Counted from the stretch's first letter, positions 1 to 9,646 are shown. The stretch: 9,987 nucleotides of DNA from Paracoccaceae bacterium (GCA_007131945.1 SLPP01000246.1:1-9987), one strand, 5' to 3'. The notes: generated by a model from the sequence alone, not told the origin. Numbers and translations are program-made.

Positions 1-951
1 CCGCGCCCCGCAGGCCGCGGCCAGGGCCGCCGCCGCGGCCGGGCCGTCCTGGTCGAAATCCGCCGCCGTGACGACGGCACAGCCCTCGGGCAGCAGCAGG
101 CTGGGCCGGTCCGGATAGGCAAAGAAGGCGACCGGCGCCTGCGCCTCGATCAGGATCGCCTGGCGGAAGCGGCGCAGGGCCTCCAGCGCCATGTCCACCG
201 GATAGGGGATCTTCGGCAGGTTCACCCGGCCCAGGCCGCGGTCGATCCGGCGGTTCGAGGTGGGCGCCATCAGCGCCGCGCCGGTGCGCGCGGCGACGCC
301 GGCGAGCAGCGCCAGCGCCTGCGGATCCTCCAGCACCGCGCCGCCGACGAGGATCAGCGTGTCGGGACCGAGCGCGGCGGCGGCGGCCTCCAGCGCCTCC
401 GGGTCCAGCGGGCGCGGCGGCGCCGGGGTGACGGGCGCGGCGATCACCCCGCCCTCGTCCCAGCCGATATCGGCGGGCGCGATCAGCGTGGCAACGCGCC
501 CGGGCTTGCCGATCGCCACGGCCAGCCCCTCGGCCGCGTCGCGGGCGATGGTCGCCGCGTCGGTGGCGGTGCGCACCCAGTCGGAGAACGGCGCCGCCGC
601 GCCGGCGACATCGCCGGTGAGCGGCGCGTCATAGGCGAGATGGCGCACGGCGTGGTCGCCGACGAGGTTGAGCATCGGCGTGCGCGCCTTGCGGGCATTG
701 TGCATGTTGGCCGCGGCATTGCCGAGGCCGGGCGCGAGATGCAGCAGCGTCACCGCCGGCTTGCCGGCCATCCGGGCATAGCCGTCGGCGGCCCCGGTCA
801 CCACGCCCTCGAACAGGCCGAGGACGCAGCGCAGGAGGTTGGTGCGATCCAGCGCATCGACGAACTGCATCTCCGAGGTGCCGGGATTGGCGAGGCACAG
901 CTCCACCCCCGCGCCATGCAGGCTGCGCACCAGGCTTTCGGCGCCGTTCAT
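1..951 (-). CDS. Acetolactate-synthase-like thiamine-diphosphate enzyme (IlvX-type), C-terminus beyond window
   Basis: The frame is open from ATG at 951 to base 1 (317 residues), so only the N-terminal and central domains are present. Residues 1-115 form a thiamine-diphosphate Pyr domain: the start resembles mycobacterial IlvX ([10 protein letters not shown], then ANPGTSEMQF at 21-30). E48 in LFEGVVTGAADGYAR is the expected cofactor-activating glutamate, and HLAPGLGNAAANMHNARKAR follows at 71-90. Residues from about 140 look like the central domain. The C-terminal cofactor-binding domain with its GDG...N motif must lie outside the window. Enzymes of this superfamily decarboxylate or carboligate 2-oxo acids; the IlvX branch is annotated as acetolactate synthase, but its real substrate is poorly known. 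The start overlaps the DppF-type ATPase stop by four bases (ATGA), indicating translational coupling. I infer a catabolic rather than a branched-chain biosynthetic role from the transporter context. Confidence 0.88.
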   Translation of the reverse strand, partial: MNGAESLVRSLHGAGVELCLANPGTSEMQFVDALDRTNLLRCVLGLFEGVVTGAADGYARMAGKPAVTLLHLAPGLGNAAANMHNARKARTPMLNLVGDHAVRHLAYDAPLTGDVAGAAAPFSDWVRTATDAATIARDAAEGLAVAIGKPGRVATLIAPADIGWDEGGVIAAPVTPAPPRPLDPEALEAAAAALGPDTLILVGGAVLEDPQALALLAGVAARTGAALMAPTSNRRIDRGLGRVNLPKIPYPVDMALEALRRFRQAILIEAQAPVAFFAYPDRPSLLLPEGCAVVTAADFDQDGPAAAAALAAACGAR

Positions 952-2017
952 GCGGCGGTACCCTCCTGTTTTCGGGCCCGGGCCGCGGCGAGGACCGCCA
1001 GCCGCCGGGCCAGCGGCGTGTCGGCATCGAGCGGGCGCGGCAGGGCGCGGTCGGTGGCCGGTTCGGCCAGATGGCAGGCGACGCGGGTCGGGCCGATGCC
1101 GCGCAGTTCCGGCCGTTCGCTGCGGCAGCGTTCCACCGCCACCGGGCAGCGGGGATGAAAGGCGCAGCCGGGCGGCGGAGCGAGGGCGCTGGGGGCGTCG
1201 CCCTCGACGCTGGCCTTCGCCCGGCCGGCGGCCGGGTCGGGGCGCGGCGCCGCGGCGATCAGAGAGCGCGTGTAGGGGTGGAGCGGCGCGGCGAAAAGCT
1301 CGGCGGCCGGCGCCTCCTCGACGATGCGTCCGAGATACATCACCGCCACCCGGGTGGCGATGTGGCGCACCACGGCAAGGTCGTGGCTGATGAAGACATA
1401 GGCCACGCCCAGCTGTCGCTGCAGGTCCTGCAGCAGGTTGACGATCTGCGCCTGTACCGAGACGTCCAGCGCCGACACCGGCTCGTCGCAGACGATCAGC
1501 TTCGGCCGCGTGGCCAGCGCGCGGGCGATACCGACCCGCTGCCGCTGACCGCCCGAGAATTCGTGCGGATAGCGCTCGGCATGAAAGGAGGACAGCCCGC
1601 ACAGCCCCAGTACCTCGGCAACCTTGGCCTGCAATGTCGCCGGCGTGGCGACGCCGTGCAGCAGCAGCGGCTCGGACAGCACCTCGCGCACCGTCATGCG
1701 GGGGTTGAGCGAGCCGTAGGGGTCCTGGAAGATGATCTGCATCTGCCGTCGCATCTGCCGCATCCGCGCCGGCGACAGGGTCGTCAGCTCGGTCCCCTCC
1801 ATGCGGATCGAGCCGGCGCTGGGCTCGATCAGCCGCAACAGCGCCCGGCCGGTGGTGGACTTGCCGCAGCCGGATTCGCCGACGATGGCGAGCGTCTCGC
1901 CCGCGGCGACGGCAAAGCTGACATCGGTCACCGCCTGCACATGTCCGACGATGCGGCGGAGGATGCCGCGGCGCACGGGGAAATGCTTGGTCAGCCCCTC
2001 GACCTGAAGCAGCGCGC

Positions 2018-2021
<4 letters not shown>
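948..2021 (-). CDS. Dipeptide/oligopeptide ABC transporter ATPase, DppF/OppF-type
   Basis: This 357-residue protein is one of two cytoplasmic ATPases that power the importer. Walker A is GESGCGKS at 48-55, the Q-loop glutamine is Q99 ([14 protein letters not shown], typical of DppF/OppF), the signature is FSGGQRQR at 155-162, Walker B is LIVCDEP at 175-181 and the H-loop histidine is H213. The C-terminal oligopeptide-transporter extension has [14 protein letters not shown] (248-261) and four cysteines at 286, 292, 299 and 316, a pattern that holds an iron-sulphur cluster in some relatives. About 40 residues follow the last cysteine, making the protein slightly longer than the usual 320-335. 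The start overlaps the DppD-type stop by four bases (ATGA), and the stop overlaps the thiamine-diphosphate enzyme start the same way. The family assignment is secure; the substrate is unknown. Confidence 0.96.
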
Positions 2022-3003
<982 letters not shown>

Positions 3004-3004
<1 letters not shown>

Positions 3005-4455
3005 CAGGCCACCGGATAGGTGAGCGGCGAAGCCTGCCTGTGGTGCCGACCGGCGAAATCCAGCTTCGTGAACGCCTCCTCGGCGCGGCGCTGCGCCGCC
3101 TCGAGCCGGGCGGTGGCATCGGCGAGGTCGAAAGCGAGACAGGTGCCGTCCCGGACCACCTGCCTGCCGTCGACGAAGACATCGCGCACGGCGCGCTCGG
3201 CGGCGACATATATCAGGCTGCGCAGCGGGTCGCGCAGCGGCCGCATGGCGGGGTGGGAGATGTCGGCGAGGAAGAGGTCGGCCTTGGCGCCGGGGGCGAG
3301 CCGGCCGATGTCGTCGCGCCCGAGGATCGCGGCGCCACCCAGCGTGGCGGCGTCGAAGATGTGGCCGGTGCGCAGGTCGTAGGGGTCGCCCGACATGAGC
3401 CGCGAATTGATCAGCGCGTGGCGGAGTTCCTCGAGCATGTTGTGGGGATAGGTGTCGGTGCCGATACCGACCGGGATGCCGGCGCGGAGATAGCGGCCGA
3501 CGGTGCGCATGGCGATCCCTCGGCGCTGGAACACGGTCGGGCAATGCGCCACCGCCACGCCCGATTCGCGCAGCCGGCCGAAATCCTGCGCCTGCGGCCA
3601 GTGCAGCCAGGGGTGATCGTTGAGGAAGATGCCGTGGCCGATGATTGCCCCCGGCGCCAGCACGCCGAGGCTGTCGAGCCAGCCGATCGGCGTCTTGCCG
3701 TGCCGCCGGGTGATCTCGTGGAACTCGACCACCGACTGCGCGGCATGGATCTGGAAGGTCACGCCGCGGTCCTGCGCCGCGGCGAAGCTGTCGGCGATGA
3801 GATCCGCCGTGCAGGTGTCGATCTGCGCCGGCGCCACCATGCCCGAGAGCCGCCCCGAGGGGTGCTGCGTGGCCCGGTCCACCAGCCGCAACGCCTCGTC
3901 CATCGCCGCCCGGCCGGCGGCCTCGTCCCATTCGTAATCGACGACATGGCCGTTCTTCGTGAACCAGCGCGCCGAGCGGTACATCGGCGCCACCACCGCG
4001 CGGATGCCGGACCGCTCGAGCAGGTCGAACCAGTCGTCGTAGGCGACCGAAAGATCGACCAGCGTGGTCACGCCCGAGAGCAGCAGCTCCGACAGCGCCA
4101 CCTCGGTGCAGGCGGTCCGGCCCGCGTCGTCGGGGCGAAACAGCGGCATGAACTCGTAAAGCGAGGAATTGTAGAGCGCGGGGCTGCCCAGTTCGTCGAG
4201 GAAGCCCTTGTTCATCGGCTCGGACAGCGGGTGGCTGTGGATGTTCACCAGCCCGGGGCTGACCAGCCGCTCGCGCCCGTCGATCTCGACCGCCGCGTCG
4301 CCGCCCCAGCGCCCGCCCACCTGCAGGATGCGCCCGCCGGCAAAGGCCAGGTCGCCGCCCTGCAGATAGCGGTGCCCGCCGGCGCCCTCCCCGGCATCGG
4401 GGTCCCAGGCGACGATCCAGGCGGCATTGCGGATGACGGTGACGGGATCGGACAT
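3004..4455 (-). CDS. Metal-dependent amidohydrolase/deaminase, ATZ/TRZ (cytosine/guanine deaminase-like) family
   Basis: This 483-residue cytoplasmic enzyme has no signal peptide. It has the two-part layout of the family: a beta-sandwich formed by both ends around a TIM barrel. Visible metal and catalytic positions are HxH at H73/H75 (VNIHSHP), H237 on barrel strand 5 (FQIHAAQS), H274 (IIGHGIFLND), H304 (AHCPTVFQRRG) and D334 (GIGTDTYPHNMLEE). The glutamate normally three residues after the strand-5 histidine (E246 in AtzA, E241 in TrzN, as I recall) is Gln240 here. The C-terminal GRLAPGAKADLFLAD (385-398) is typical of the family. Members deaminate or dehalogenate heterocycles, or hydrolyse C-N bonds; the reaction here cannot be named. 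The gene sits between the binding-protein and ATPase genes of the importer, so its substrate is probably the imported compound or a product of it. Confidence 0.92.
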
Positions 4456-4460
4456 GCGTG

Positions 4461-4464
4461 CTCC
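4461..4464 (-). promoter_or_regulatory. Ribosome binding site of the ATZ/TRZ amidohydrolase gene
   Basis: On the minus strand GGAG lies five bases before the ATG at 4455. It supports this start, and it allows independent translation after the 65-nt gap and hairpin that separate this gene from the solute-binding protein gene. Confidence 0.65.
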
Positions 4465-4488
4465 GTTCGGAATGGGAAGCGGGGAAAG

Positions 4489-4514
4489 GGCGGGCCGGGA
4501 AGAGCCGGCCCGCC
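4489..4514 (-). terminator. GC-rich hairpin after the binding-protein gene (attenuator, partial terminator or mRNA stabiliser)
   Basis: A perfect inverted repeat has two 10-base arms, GGCGGGCCGG (4489-4498) and CCGGCCCGCC (4505-4514), around a 6-base loop. It lies 6 nt after the stop of the solute-binding protein gene. On the transcribed minus strand it is followed by CTTTCCCC rather than a clean U-tract, so full intrinsic termination is doubtful. Hairpins in this position often protect the upstream mRNA from 3' decay or let only part of transcription through, giving more binding protein than ATPase or hydrolase. The structure is seen directly; the function is inferred. Confidence 0.7.
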
Positions 4515-4520
4515 GCAGGC

Positions 4521-6107
4521 TCAGTCGAGGAAGCGCAGGTCGAGGCCCTTGTAGAGGCCGGCGCCGTAGTTGTTGTGCGGCACCACCGGCGCCATGTCCG
4601 CGCGGTAGGCGATGATCATCGGCTCGTGGAAGATCGGGATCCAGACGGCCGCGTCATGCACCTTGCCCAGCACCTCGTGATAGGCGGCGAACTGCGCCTC
4701 CTGATCGGTGGCGGCCATCCCGGTGCGCAGGAGTTCGTCGGTGCGCTCGTCGATCCAGTTCATCCGGTTGGGCGTGGGGACGTTCTGCGACCGGAAATAG
4801 AGGTTCAGCGTCTCGCCCGCGGTGATGTAGGGAAAGCTCATGCCGAACATGTCGAATTCCTGCGTGGCGAGCTTGCCCCAGGCGACGGTGGCGTCGAAGG
4901 CCTCGATCTCCATCGCCACGCCGATCTTCAGCAGATCGGCCTGCACCGCCTCGGCGATGCCGCCCCAGGTGGAGCCGGCGAAGATGTAGGCCGTCGGCGC
5001 CAGCCTTACGCCGTCGCGCACCCGCACGCCGTCGGCGCCGCGTTCCCAGCCGGCCTCGTCGAGCATGCGGTTGGCCTCGTCCACGTCATGCCGCAGGAGC
5101 CGGTCGTCGAGGCCGGGATCCCAGTCCACCACCGCCTGGCTGACATAGCTGAAGGCGGGCTCGACCATGCCGAAGAACAGGTCCTCGGCGATCGCCTCCT
5201 GGTCGACGGCGAGATTCATCGCGGCGCGGACCACGGGGTCGGCCACCGGGTCCTTGTCGATCTTGAAGCCCATGAAATAGGTCCAGAATGCCTCGTCCGA
5301 CCGCACCACCTCGACATTGGGCGCGTCCATCAGCTGCGCCACGGCGATATGCGGGACATACTGGGTGATGTCGGACTGCCCGGTCAGCACCGCCACGGTG
5401 CGGGTGGAGGCTTCGGGCACCACCTGCCAGACGATCCGTTCCAGATGCGCGGGGCCCTGGTTTTCATAGAAGGACGGGCCCCAGGTGTAGTTCGGGTTGC
5501 GCTCCATCACCAGCTGGTCGCGCGGCGCCCAGCTCACCCAGCAGAAGGGGCCGGTGCCGTTGAAGCCGGCGATCCCGAAATCCTCGCCCAGCGCCTCGAC
5601 ATTGTCGCGATCGACGATGGTGCCGAAGCTCTGGGTCAGCTGGTAGAGAAGTTCGGAAAAGGGGGCGTTGAGCCGGTATTCGACGGTCAGTTCGTCGATG
5701 GCGACGATGTCCTCGACATCGCCCGCGCGCCAGGCGACGGGCGAGGCGGTCGCGGGGTCGATCCAGCGCTTGAGCGAAAAGACCACGTCGTCGGCGGTCA
5801 TCGGCTTGCCGTCGCAGAAGCTCACCCCCTCCTTGAGGTGGAAGGTATAGACGAGGCCGTCATCCGACACCTCCCAGCTGTGGGCAAGGCCGTCCGACAC
5901 GGTCTGCATGTCCGGCTCCAGCGACACCAGCGTGTCGCCCATCATGAACAGCGCCTCGGCGGCGGCGCGCGCGACCGAGCGCTGCGGGTCGTAGTTGTTG
6001 CTGTCCACCTCGCGGACGATGGTGATCTCCTGCGCCGCGGCGAGCGTGGGCAGCATCAGCGCGGTGCTCGCGACGAGCGCGCCGATCAGGCTTCTGTTGC
6101 AGGTCAT
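4521..6107 (-). CDS. ABC transporter periplasmic solute-binding protein, family 5 (peptide/nickel class)
   Basis: This 528-residue protein captures the substrate in the periplasm and delivers it to the membrane permeases. Residues 1-25 form a Sec signal peptide: a short basic start, a hydrophobic core (LIGALVASTALMLP), and a likely cut after LAAA before QEITIV. The family 5 region is clear: LEPDMQTVSDGLAHSWEVSD (63-82), then YTFHLKEGVSFCDGKPMTADDVVFSLKR (87-114), and GTGPF (184-188) followed by a long second lobe. There is no lipobox cysteine at the cleavage site, so it should be soluble, as expected for a Gram-negative. It follows the DppC-type gene by 51 nt, has the strongest ribosome binding site among the junctions I inspected, and is followed by a hairpin; all of these fit high expression. 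Family 5 proteins bind peptides, nickel, opines and other small molecules, so the ligand cannot be assigned. Confidence 0.95.
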   Translation of the reverse strand: MTCNRSLIGALVASTALMLPTLAAAQEITIVREVDSNNYDPQRSVARAAAEALFMMGDTLVSLEPDMQTVSDGLAHSWEVSDDGLVYTFHLKEGVSFCDGKPMTADDVVFSLKRWIDPATASPVAWRAGDVEDIVAIDELTVEYRLNAPFSELLYQLTQSFGTIVDRDNVEALGEDFGIAGFNGTGPFCWVSWAPRDQLVMERNPNYTWGPSFYENQGPAHLERIVWQVVPEASTRTVAVLTGQSDITQYVPHIAVAQLMDAPNVEVVRSDEAFWTYFMGFKIDKDPVADPVVRAAMNLAVDQEAIAEDLFFGMVEPAFSYVSQAVVDWDPGLDDRLLRHDVDEANRMLDEAGWERGADGVRVRDGVRLAPTAYIFAGSTWGGIAEAVQADLLKIGVAMEIEAFDATVAWGKLATQEFDMFGMSFPYITAGETLNLYFRSQNVPTPNRMNWIDERTDELLRTGMAATDQEAQFAAYHEVLGKVHDAAVWIPIFHEPMIIAYRADMAPVVPHNNYGAGLYKGLDLRFLD

Positions 6108-6114
6108 GGTCGGT

Positions 6115-6120
6115 CTCCCT
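6115..6120 (-). promoter_or_regulatory. Strong ribosome binding site of the solute-binding protein gene
   Basis: AGGGAG on the minus strand lies seven bases before the ATG at 6107, preceded by an A-rich CAACCA stretch. It fixes this start and is the best Shine-Dalgarno match among the cluster junctions I inspected, which fits the need for excess binding protein. Confidence 0.7.
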
Positions 6121-6158
6121 TGGTTGCTTCCCGGTTGGTCGGTTCCTGTCGTCGCGCC

Positions 6159-7052
6159 TCAGCTTCGCAGCCGCGGGTCGAGCACATCGCGCAGCGCGTC
6201 GCCGACGATGTTGGCACAGAGCACGATGACGAAGATCGCCACCGAGGGGATCACCGCGATATGCGGCGCGAACAGCAGGAAGTCGCGCCCCTGCGCGGCC
6301 ATCATCCCCAGTTCCGCCGCCGGCGGCCGCGCGCCGAGGCCGAGGAAGCTCAGCGCCGCGCCGATCAGGATGACCTGCCCGAAGCGCAGGCTGATGAAGA
6401 TCATGATCGACGAGATGCAGTTGCGCAGCAGGTAGCGCGTGAACAGCGCCCCGTCCGACAGCCCGACGGCGCGGCCGGCCTCGATGAACTCCTGCTCCAT
6501 GACGCTGACGGCGATGGAGCGGCCGATGCGGGCGCAGTCGGGGATGGTGGCGATGGCGAGCGCCACGATCACCGGCACCACGCCGGGGCCGAACACCGCG
6601 ACCAGCGCGAGGCCGAGCAGGATCGCGGGGAAGGACAGCATCATGTCCACCAGCCGCATCACATAGGGATCGATGCGCTTGTAGAAGGCCGAGACGAGAC
6701 CAAGGAGCGAGCCCAGCACGCCGCCGACCACCACCGCCACCAGGCCGATGATCAGCGTGGTGCGCGTGCCGTAGAGGATGCGCGAGAGGATGTCGCGCCC
6801 CTGCCCGTCGGTACCGAGGATGTGGTTCCAGCTGCCGCGCGCCTCCCAGACAGGGGGCAGCATCACGCTGCGGCTGCTGGCATAGGGGTTGTGCGGCGCG
6901 ACCACCGGCGCCAGCACCGCCGCCAGCACGATCACGACCAGGATGACGAGCGCCAGCGCCGCCGCCTTGTCGGCCAGGAGCAGGCGCCACCAGCTGCGCC
7001 GGCGCGGGGCGACCGGCTCGGCGGTGGTGTCGATGCCGGTGGCGGCGCTCAT
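6159..7052 (-). CDS. ABC transporter permease, DppC/OppC-type
   Basis: This 297-residue inner-membrane permease pairs with the DppB-type subunit. A cytoplasmic N-terminus (1-30) leads to a first membrane helix at about 31-52. The family hallmark HILGTDGQGRDILSRILYG follows at 77-95, then further hydrophobic segments at about 99-122, 138-156, 159-172, 215-235 and 265-285. The cytoplasmic coupling (EAA) loop is EAGRAVGLSDGALFTRYLLR at 191-210, which contacts an ATPase. It ends with GDALRDVLDPRLRS, as DppC proteins usually do. The frame remains open upstream to 8693, but that is only a shadow of the two preceding genes. ATG at 7052 gives a normal family length and overlaps the DppB-type stop by four bases (ATGA). 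Confidence 0.96.
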   Translation of the reverse strand: MSAATGIDTTAEPVAPRRRSWWRLLLADKAAALALVILVVIVLAAVLAPVVAPHNPYASSRSVMLPPVWEARGSWNHILGTDGQGRDILSRILYGTRTTLIIGLVAVVVGGVLGSLLGLVSAFYKRIDPYVMRLVDMMLSFPAILLGLALVAVFGPGVVPVIVALAIATIPDCARIGRSIAVSVMEQEFIEAGRAVGLSDGALFTRYLLRNCISSIMIFISLRFGQVILIGAALSFLGLGARPPAAELGMMAAQGRDFLLFAPHIAVIPSVAIFVIVLCANIVGDALRDVLDPRLRS

Positions 7053-7990
7053 TTCTTCTGCACCCGCGGATCGAGGAGAGCATAGAGGATGTCGACGATC
7101 ATGTTGATCAGGATGAAGGCCAGCGCCAGCACCAGGATCGCGCCCTGCGTCAGCGGGAAATCGGCCGAGAGAATCGCCCCCACCGCCAGCCGGCCGATCC
7201 CCGGATAGGAGAAGATGGTCTCGGTCACCACCGCCCCGCCGAGGAGATACCCCGCCTGCAGGCCGATGAGCGTGATCACCGGGATCAGCGCATTGCGCAG
7301 CCCGTGGCGCAGGATCACCGCGCGCTCGCTCAGCCCCTTGGCGCGGGCGGTGCGCACATGATCGAGCCGCAGCACCTCCAGCACGCTCGAGCGCGTCATC
7401 CGCGCCACCGGCCCGATGAAGATCAGCCCGAGCGACAGCGCCGGCAGGGCGATGTGGCGCAACCCGTCCACCGTCCAGAGCGGACCGCCGCGGCCGATGA
7501 AGGGCAGAAGCTGCCATTTCACGCCCAGATACTGGATCAGCACGAGGCAGATGAAGAAGATCGGCAGCGACACGCCCGCCACCGAGAAGGCCATGATCAC
7601 CCGGTCCACCAGCGACCCGCGCCAGACCGCCGCCAGCGTGCCCATGGCGATACCCGCCGGGATCGACCAGATCAGGCAGGCGAACATCAGCTCGACCGTG
7701 GGGCCGATGGCGGCGCCGAGCTCGCTGATCACGGTCTTGTTCGAGATCAGCGAGCGGCCCAGATCGCCCTGCATCAGCCGTCCCATGTAGCGCATGAACT
7801 GCACCACGATGGGGTCGTCGAGGCCCATGCGTTCGCGGATCGTCGCGACCACCTCGGGCGGGGCCATCGGGCCGGCCAGCACCCGCGCCGGATCGCCCGG
7901 CGCCACCTGCACCAGCACGAAGCCGAGGATCAGCACCCCCAGCAGAACCGGGATCGAGAGCAGGAGCCGGTTGACGATGGTCTCGATCAT
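7049..7990 (-). CDS. ABC transporter permease, DppB/OppB-type
   Basis: This 313-residue inner-membrane permease starts with a membrane helix at about 9-29, followed by APGDPARVLAG (30-40) and GDLGRSL (75-81), both typical of the DppB family. Later hydrophobic segments lie at about 99-121, 131-156, 178-196, 235-256 and 282-304. The cytoplasmic coupling loop is ARAKGLSERAVILRHGLRNA (215-234), and the end is LLDPRVQKK. With the DppC-type protein it forms the translocation pore. It starts 36 nt after the YtcJ-type amidohydrolase stop. The ribosome binding site is weak (no good GGAG in the last 12 bases), so translation may depend on coupling to the upstream gene. Confidence 0.96.
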   Translation of the reverse strand: MIETIVNRLLLSIPVLLGVLILGFVLVQVAPGDPARVLAGPMAPPEVVATIRERMGLDDPIVVQFMRYMGRLMQGDLGRSLISNKTVISELGAAIGPTVELMFACLIWSIPAGIAMGTLAAVWRGSLVDRVIMAFSVAGVSLPIFFICLVLIQYLGVKWQLLPFIGRGGPLWTVDGLRHIALPALSLGLIFIGPVARMTRSSVLEVLRLDHVRTARAKGLSERAVILRHGLRNALIPVITLIGLQAGYLLGGAVVTETIFSYPGIGRLAVGAILSADFPLTQGAILVLALAFILINMIVDILYALLDPRVQKK

Positions 7991-8026
7991 CTGCGGGGGC
8001 CTGCCATCCTGTCGTTTCGCCCAAGC

Positions 8027-9646
8027 TCAGCCGGTTCGCTCGAAGACGACCCTGCCACCCAGCACGGTAAGGTCGCAGCGCGCCTCGAGGATCGCCTCGG
8101 GCGGACCGGTGCGGAAATCGCGGTCGAACACGGCGACATCCGCCAGCATGCCCGGCAGCAGCCGCCCCTTCGTCGTTTCGGCCTTCTCGGCATAGGCCGA
8201 GGCATGGGTGTAGGCGTGCAGCGCCTCCTCGACCGAGAGGCGCTGCGCGGGGCCGATCTCGGTACCGCGCCGGGTGCGCCGGGTGACCATCGTGTAGATG
8301 TTGGGCAGGGGCGCGATCTCGGTCACCGGGCAGTCGGTCGAGGCCGAGGGCTCGAGCCCGCGCTCGATCCATGTCCGCATCGGGTGCGAGGCGGCGACCT
8401 TCTCGGCCGGGGCGAGCGTCAGGTAGAGATCGCCGAAGTAGTAGAGGAACGCCGGCTGCGGCACCGGCAGCACGTGCATTTCCACCATCCGCTCCATCTG
8501 GTCGGGGCGCAGCCAGCCGCAATGCTCGATCCGGTGCCGGCGGTCGGGGTCCGGCGTGTCGGCGAGCGCCGCGGCATAGGCATCGAGCACCTGGTCGATG
8601 GCGGCATCGCCGATGGCGTGGATCGCCATGGTCCAGCCCGCCCGATGCGCGGCCAGCACCATCGCCGCCACCTCGGCACCGTCGGGGATGCACAGGATGC
8701 CGCGGTCCGCCGGATCGTCGCCCAGATAGGGCCAGGTCATGGCCGCGGTCCGCCCGCCGGCGCTGCCGTCGGTGAAGATCTTGACGCCGCCGATGCGGAA
8801 CATGTCGTCGCCGGTGCCGGTGACCAGCCCCTCGGCGATGCAGCGATCGAGGATCGTGCGCGTCTTGTCGCCCATCACCGTGCCCCAGACCCGCACCGGC
8901 AGCCGGCCGGCGGCATGGGCGGCGCGATAGCCCTCCATCTCGGCCCAGCCGTCGCGCAGGCCGATCGCGGCCTCCATCACCGAGGTGATTCCGTGCGACA
9001 GCAGGTCATGGCCGCCGCGCTCGATCGCCGTCACCATGTCGTCGCGCGTGGTGCGCGGCATCACCGCGATCACCGGCTCGCGCGCGGTCTCGGCCAGAAG
9101 CCCGGTCAGGCGACCGCCCTCGCGGCCGATCAGCCCGCCCTCGGGCGCCGGCGTGTCCGCGTCGATGCCCGCCAGCGCCAGCGCGCGGCTGTTGGCCACG
9201 GCCAGATGCCCGTCGGTGCGCACGATGTAGCAGGGGTGGTCGGGACAGGCCGCGTCCAGCTCGTCGCGGGTCGGGTGGCGGCCGGTGTCGAGCTGGAAAT
9301 GATCGTAGCCGCGCCCGGTCACCCAGCCGCCCGGCGGCGTCGCCGCGGCCCGTGCCCCAAGCGCATCCAGAAGCGCCGCGAGCGTCGGCGACGCGGCCGG
9401 CCGCAGATCCACCTCGGCCATGGCGAGGCCATAGGGCAGCAGATGCATATGCGCGTCGTTCAGCCCCGGCACCGCCAGCCGCCCGGCAAGATCGACGATG
9501 CGCGTGCCGGCGCCGGCCAGTGCCGCGATCTCGGCAGCCGAGCCGGTGGCGAGGATGCGCCCGCCGCCGATCGCGACCGCCTCGGCCTCGGGCAGGCCCA
9601 GCCCGCACCAGACGTGCCCGCCGGTCAGGATCAGCTCGGCCGCCAT
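8027..9646 (-). CDS. YtcJ-type metal-dependent amidohydrolase (amidohydrolase family 3)
   Basis: This 539-residue enzyme has no signal peptide or membrane segment and should be cytoplasmic. Visible motifs are HxH at H66/H68 (GLNDAHMHLLPYG), K289 in VKIFTDGSAGGRT (the barrel lysine region), H343 (AIHAIGD), H371/H375 (HRIEHCGWL), PVPQPAFLYY (394-403), and D438 in EPSASTDCPV. The C-terminal half of the beta-sandwich ends with LADVAVFDRDF (501-511). Length and motif order match YtcJ-like proteins; the best-known characterised relative is N-substituted formamide deformylase, but most members have no proven substrate. The frame is open to 9868, yet ATG at 9646 is chosen: MAAELILTGGHVW is the normal family start, and a consensus -35 box lies inside the upstream extension. 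It is the first gene of the cluster and likely acts on the compound brought in by the downstream importer. Confidence 0.92.
   Translation of the reverse strand: MAAELILTGGHVWCGLGLPEAEAVAIGGGRILATGSAAEIAALAGAGTRIVDLAGRLAVPGLNDAHMHLLPYGLAMAEVDLRPAASPTLAALLDALGARAAATPPGGWVTGRGYDHFQLDTGRHPTRDELDAACPDHPCYIVRTDGHLAVANSRALALAGIDADTPAPEGGLIGREGGRLTGLLAETAREPVIAVMPRTTRDDMVTAIERGGHDLLSHGITSVMEAAIGLRDGWAEMEGYRAAHAAGRLPVRVWGTVMGDKTRTILDRCIAEGLVTGTGDDMFRIGGVKIFTDGSAGGRTAAMTWPYLGDDPADRGILCIPDGAEVAAMVLAAHRAGWTMAIHAIGDAAIDQVLDAYAAALADTPDPDRRHRIEHCGWLRPDQMERMVEMHVLPVPQPAFLYYFGDLYLTLAPAEKVAASHPMRTWIERGLEPSASTDCPVTEIAPLPNIYTMVTRRTRRGTEIGPAQRLSVEEALHAYTHASAYAEKAETTKGRLLPGMLADVAVFDRDFRTGPPEAILEARCDLTVLGGRVVFERTG

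Noticed and set aside
260..634. A plus-strand frame of Ala/Ser-rich protein opposite the thiamine-diphosphate enzyme
   Set aside because: Low-complexity A/S/P composition with no domain and no ribosome binding site; the opposite strand encodes a clear enzyme.
4458..7085. A very long plus-strand open frame (875 codons) antisense to the binding-protein and DppC-type genes
   Set aside because: It is rich in H, R, G, D and A in no domain-like order, and lies opposite two well-recognised genes. Long antisense frames are expected when the real genes have GC-rich third positions.
6159..8693. An 844-codon minus-strand frame suggesting a fused, much larger DppC-type protein
   Set aside because: The upstream 547 codons lie out of frame over the intact DppB-type and YtcJ-type genes and look like nonsense. 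The true start at 7052 has the ATGA overlap and a normal family length.
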